From Acidobacteriota bacterium (GTDB lineage Bacteria; Acidobacteriota; Terriglobia; Terriglobales; Acidobacteriaceae): a stretch of DNA of 64,000 nucleotides. Within the stretch, counting starts at the first letter, position 1, and every line of letters starts with the position of its first letter. The notes below the pieces were generated by a model, which worked only from the letters and a program-made list of their open reading frames with translations, made no database searches and was not told where the DNA came from. The position numbers and the translations under genes were made by a program. This document shows, one piece after another, positions 63,027 to 64,000 of the stretch. The DNA is taken from NCBI GenBank assembly GCA_003225555.1, contig QIAM01000006.1, forward strand, positions 186,001-250,000. Reading direction: 5' to 3'.

Positions 63027-64000
63027 TGACTTTGGTACTGAAGCAAGTCCCCTCTTTTCTGGCGATCATGCTGCTACTGGTTCCTATGGCCCCGTCCCAG
63101 AAAAAGGACGCCGAACCTGAGAACGCGACCTTGCGTCAACATGCCGACAAGATGGGCTTCTGGGTGGGCACGACGATCCAGGGCAGAATGTGGAATCGCG
63201 ACCCGCAGTACAAGCCGGTACTGGGCCTGGAATTTAACGCCGCGGTTTCCATCGTGTTTCAGGGCATCACGCAACCGCAGCGAGGGCGCTTCAATTTCGA
63301 CGGGATGGACGAAGCCATGAGCTTCGCCAAAGACCACCACATGAAGCTCATGGGGCATAGCCTGGTTTATAAGAATGCCACCTCAGCGCCCTGGCTGAAC
63401 TTCAACACCGCGGCTTGCGGGGGCTGGTCGCCCAAGGAACTGGACCAGATCTTGAAAGAGCACATTCAAACCGTCGTCCGCCACGGCGGAGATACCTATT
63501 ACTCGTGGGAAGTGGTGAACGAGCCCACCGAGCCCCATCATAACGGCTGCTGGTCCCGCATCCTGGGCGAAGCGCAATACATGGTGAAAGCCTTCCAATA
63601 CGCGCACGAAGCCAATCCGAATGCTTTGCTCCTGCTCAATGACACGTTCGGGCAGGGAGGAATCGACCAGGCACGTGGCGACGAATTCTTTTCACTGGTG
63701 AAGAGACTCAAAGCGGCAGGCGCCCCGATCGACGCAGTCGGAACCGAAATGCACTGGGAAATGCCACAGCTCCGGCCTTCTTATCTGGATGAATTCAAAT
63801 CCTTCCTGGATAACGCCCGGGAAGCCGGCGTCAAAGTGCATATCACCGAAATGGATGTCTACCAGGGCCCCGGGAATTCCACCGAGGCCTTCGCTAAGCA
63901 AAAAGAGATTTTCTACAACGTGAGCCACACCTGTTTGCTCGACTCGAATTGCATCGGCTTCATGACGTGGGGTATTGCCGACCGCTACACCTGGCTTCGC
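63027..64000 (+). CDS. Secreted GH10 endo-beta-1,4-xylanase-like protein (3' end outside window)
   Basis: The frame runs to the window edge without a stop (324 codons seen). It has a hydrophobic N-terminus with a probable signal (LAIMLLLVPMAPS) and a GH10 barrel. The acid/base Glu lies in YYSWEVVNEPTEPH and the nucleophile in VHITEMDVYQGP, with GHSLVYKNATSAPWL near the front. GH10 enzymes cleave beta-1,4-xylan or related glycans; in exopolysaccharide loci they may trim or release the polymer. It starts 12 bases after the sulfotransferase stop, so it is in the operon. Residues after WGIADRYTWL are missing. Confidence 0.85.

Noticed and set aside
1..64000. tRNA genes, rRNA genes, CRISPR arrays and intact insertion sequences
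   Set aside because: No cloverleaf, rRNA core sequence, regular direct-repeat array or transposase frame was recognised; a tRNAscan/Infernal run would be decisive for small RNAs.

Overview
The window reads as chromosomal DNA from an Acidobacteriota bacterium, probably Terriglobia (a Koribacter-like or Terriglobales lineage). This assignment is inference. It rests on the mix of genes: a futalosine-pathway menaquinone gene, hrcA-grpE-dnaJ, a ribosome-hibernation/sigma fusion, bacterial eRF1-like protein, many secreted glycosidases, and GC-rich palindromic intergenic repeats. No rRNA, tRNA, CRISPR array, integrase or intact insertion sequence was seen.

Layout. 1-2.5 kb: 3' end of mqnE, a brnA antitoxin beside a decayed brnT toxin, and a secreted M20 amidohydrolase. 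2.7-5.1 kb: a ribosome-hibernation domain fused to sigma-factor regions, followed by a bacterial eRF1-like protein. 5.1-6.0 kb: a gene-free patch of palindromic repeats. 6.0-21 kb: mixed housekeeping genes (glycosyltransferase, CDGSH protein, Tat-exported flavoenzyme, rhomboid-TPR protease, a MoxR-like ATPase with VWA partner, LON-domain protein, SDR, thioesterase, Mrp, a frameshifted WG-repeat gene, sarcosine-oxidase-like enzyme). 21.5-28.4 kb: hrcA-grpE-dnaJ, rsmE and a RecB-like helicase-nuclease. A complete-looking minus-strand mini-gene for a 13-residue lysine-rich peptide follows at 28.4-28.6 kb. 28.8-41.7 kb: thiolase, PAS histidine kinase, a comM remnant, GH18 and GH9 enzymes, several small genes, a PilT-like ATPase, a GAF-TonB fusion and a di-heme oxidoreductase.

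42.4-64 kb (right edge) is the most interesting region. It is one long plus-strand locus that opens with a NusG/UpxY-type antiterminator and a Fis-type regulator. Exopolysaccharide machinery follows: Wza, Wzz/GumC, an ExeA-like ATPase, and a CpsD-like protein with a degenerate P-loop. Next come a hexapeptide acyltransferase and a three-gene set of acyl-CoA-dehydrogenase-like flavoenzyme, stand-alone adenylation enzyme and discrete carrier protein. That set matches the architecture that turns proline into pyrrole-2-carboxyl-S-carrier in pyoluteorin and prodigiosin pathways. A WbaP-type sugar phosphotransferase leads into two NRPS genes: A-T, then a single-chain P450-C-A-T-TE. A Wzx-type flippase, a sulfotransferase and a GH10 glycosidase close the window.

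All genes from 42.4 kb to the edge point the same way with short gaps or overlaps, so they are probably co-expressed under the antiterminator. My main proposal is an undescribed hybrid pathway in which an oxidised, possibly pyrrole-bearing peptide is made together with, or attached to, a sulfated cell-surface polysaccharide or glycolipid. The gene functions are well supported. The product is inference.
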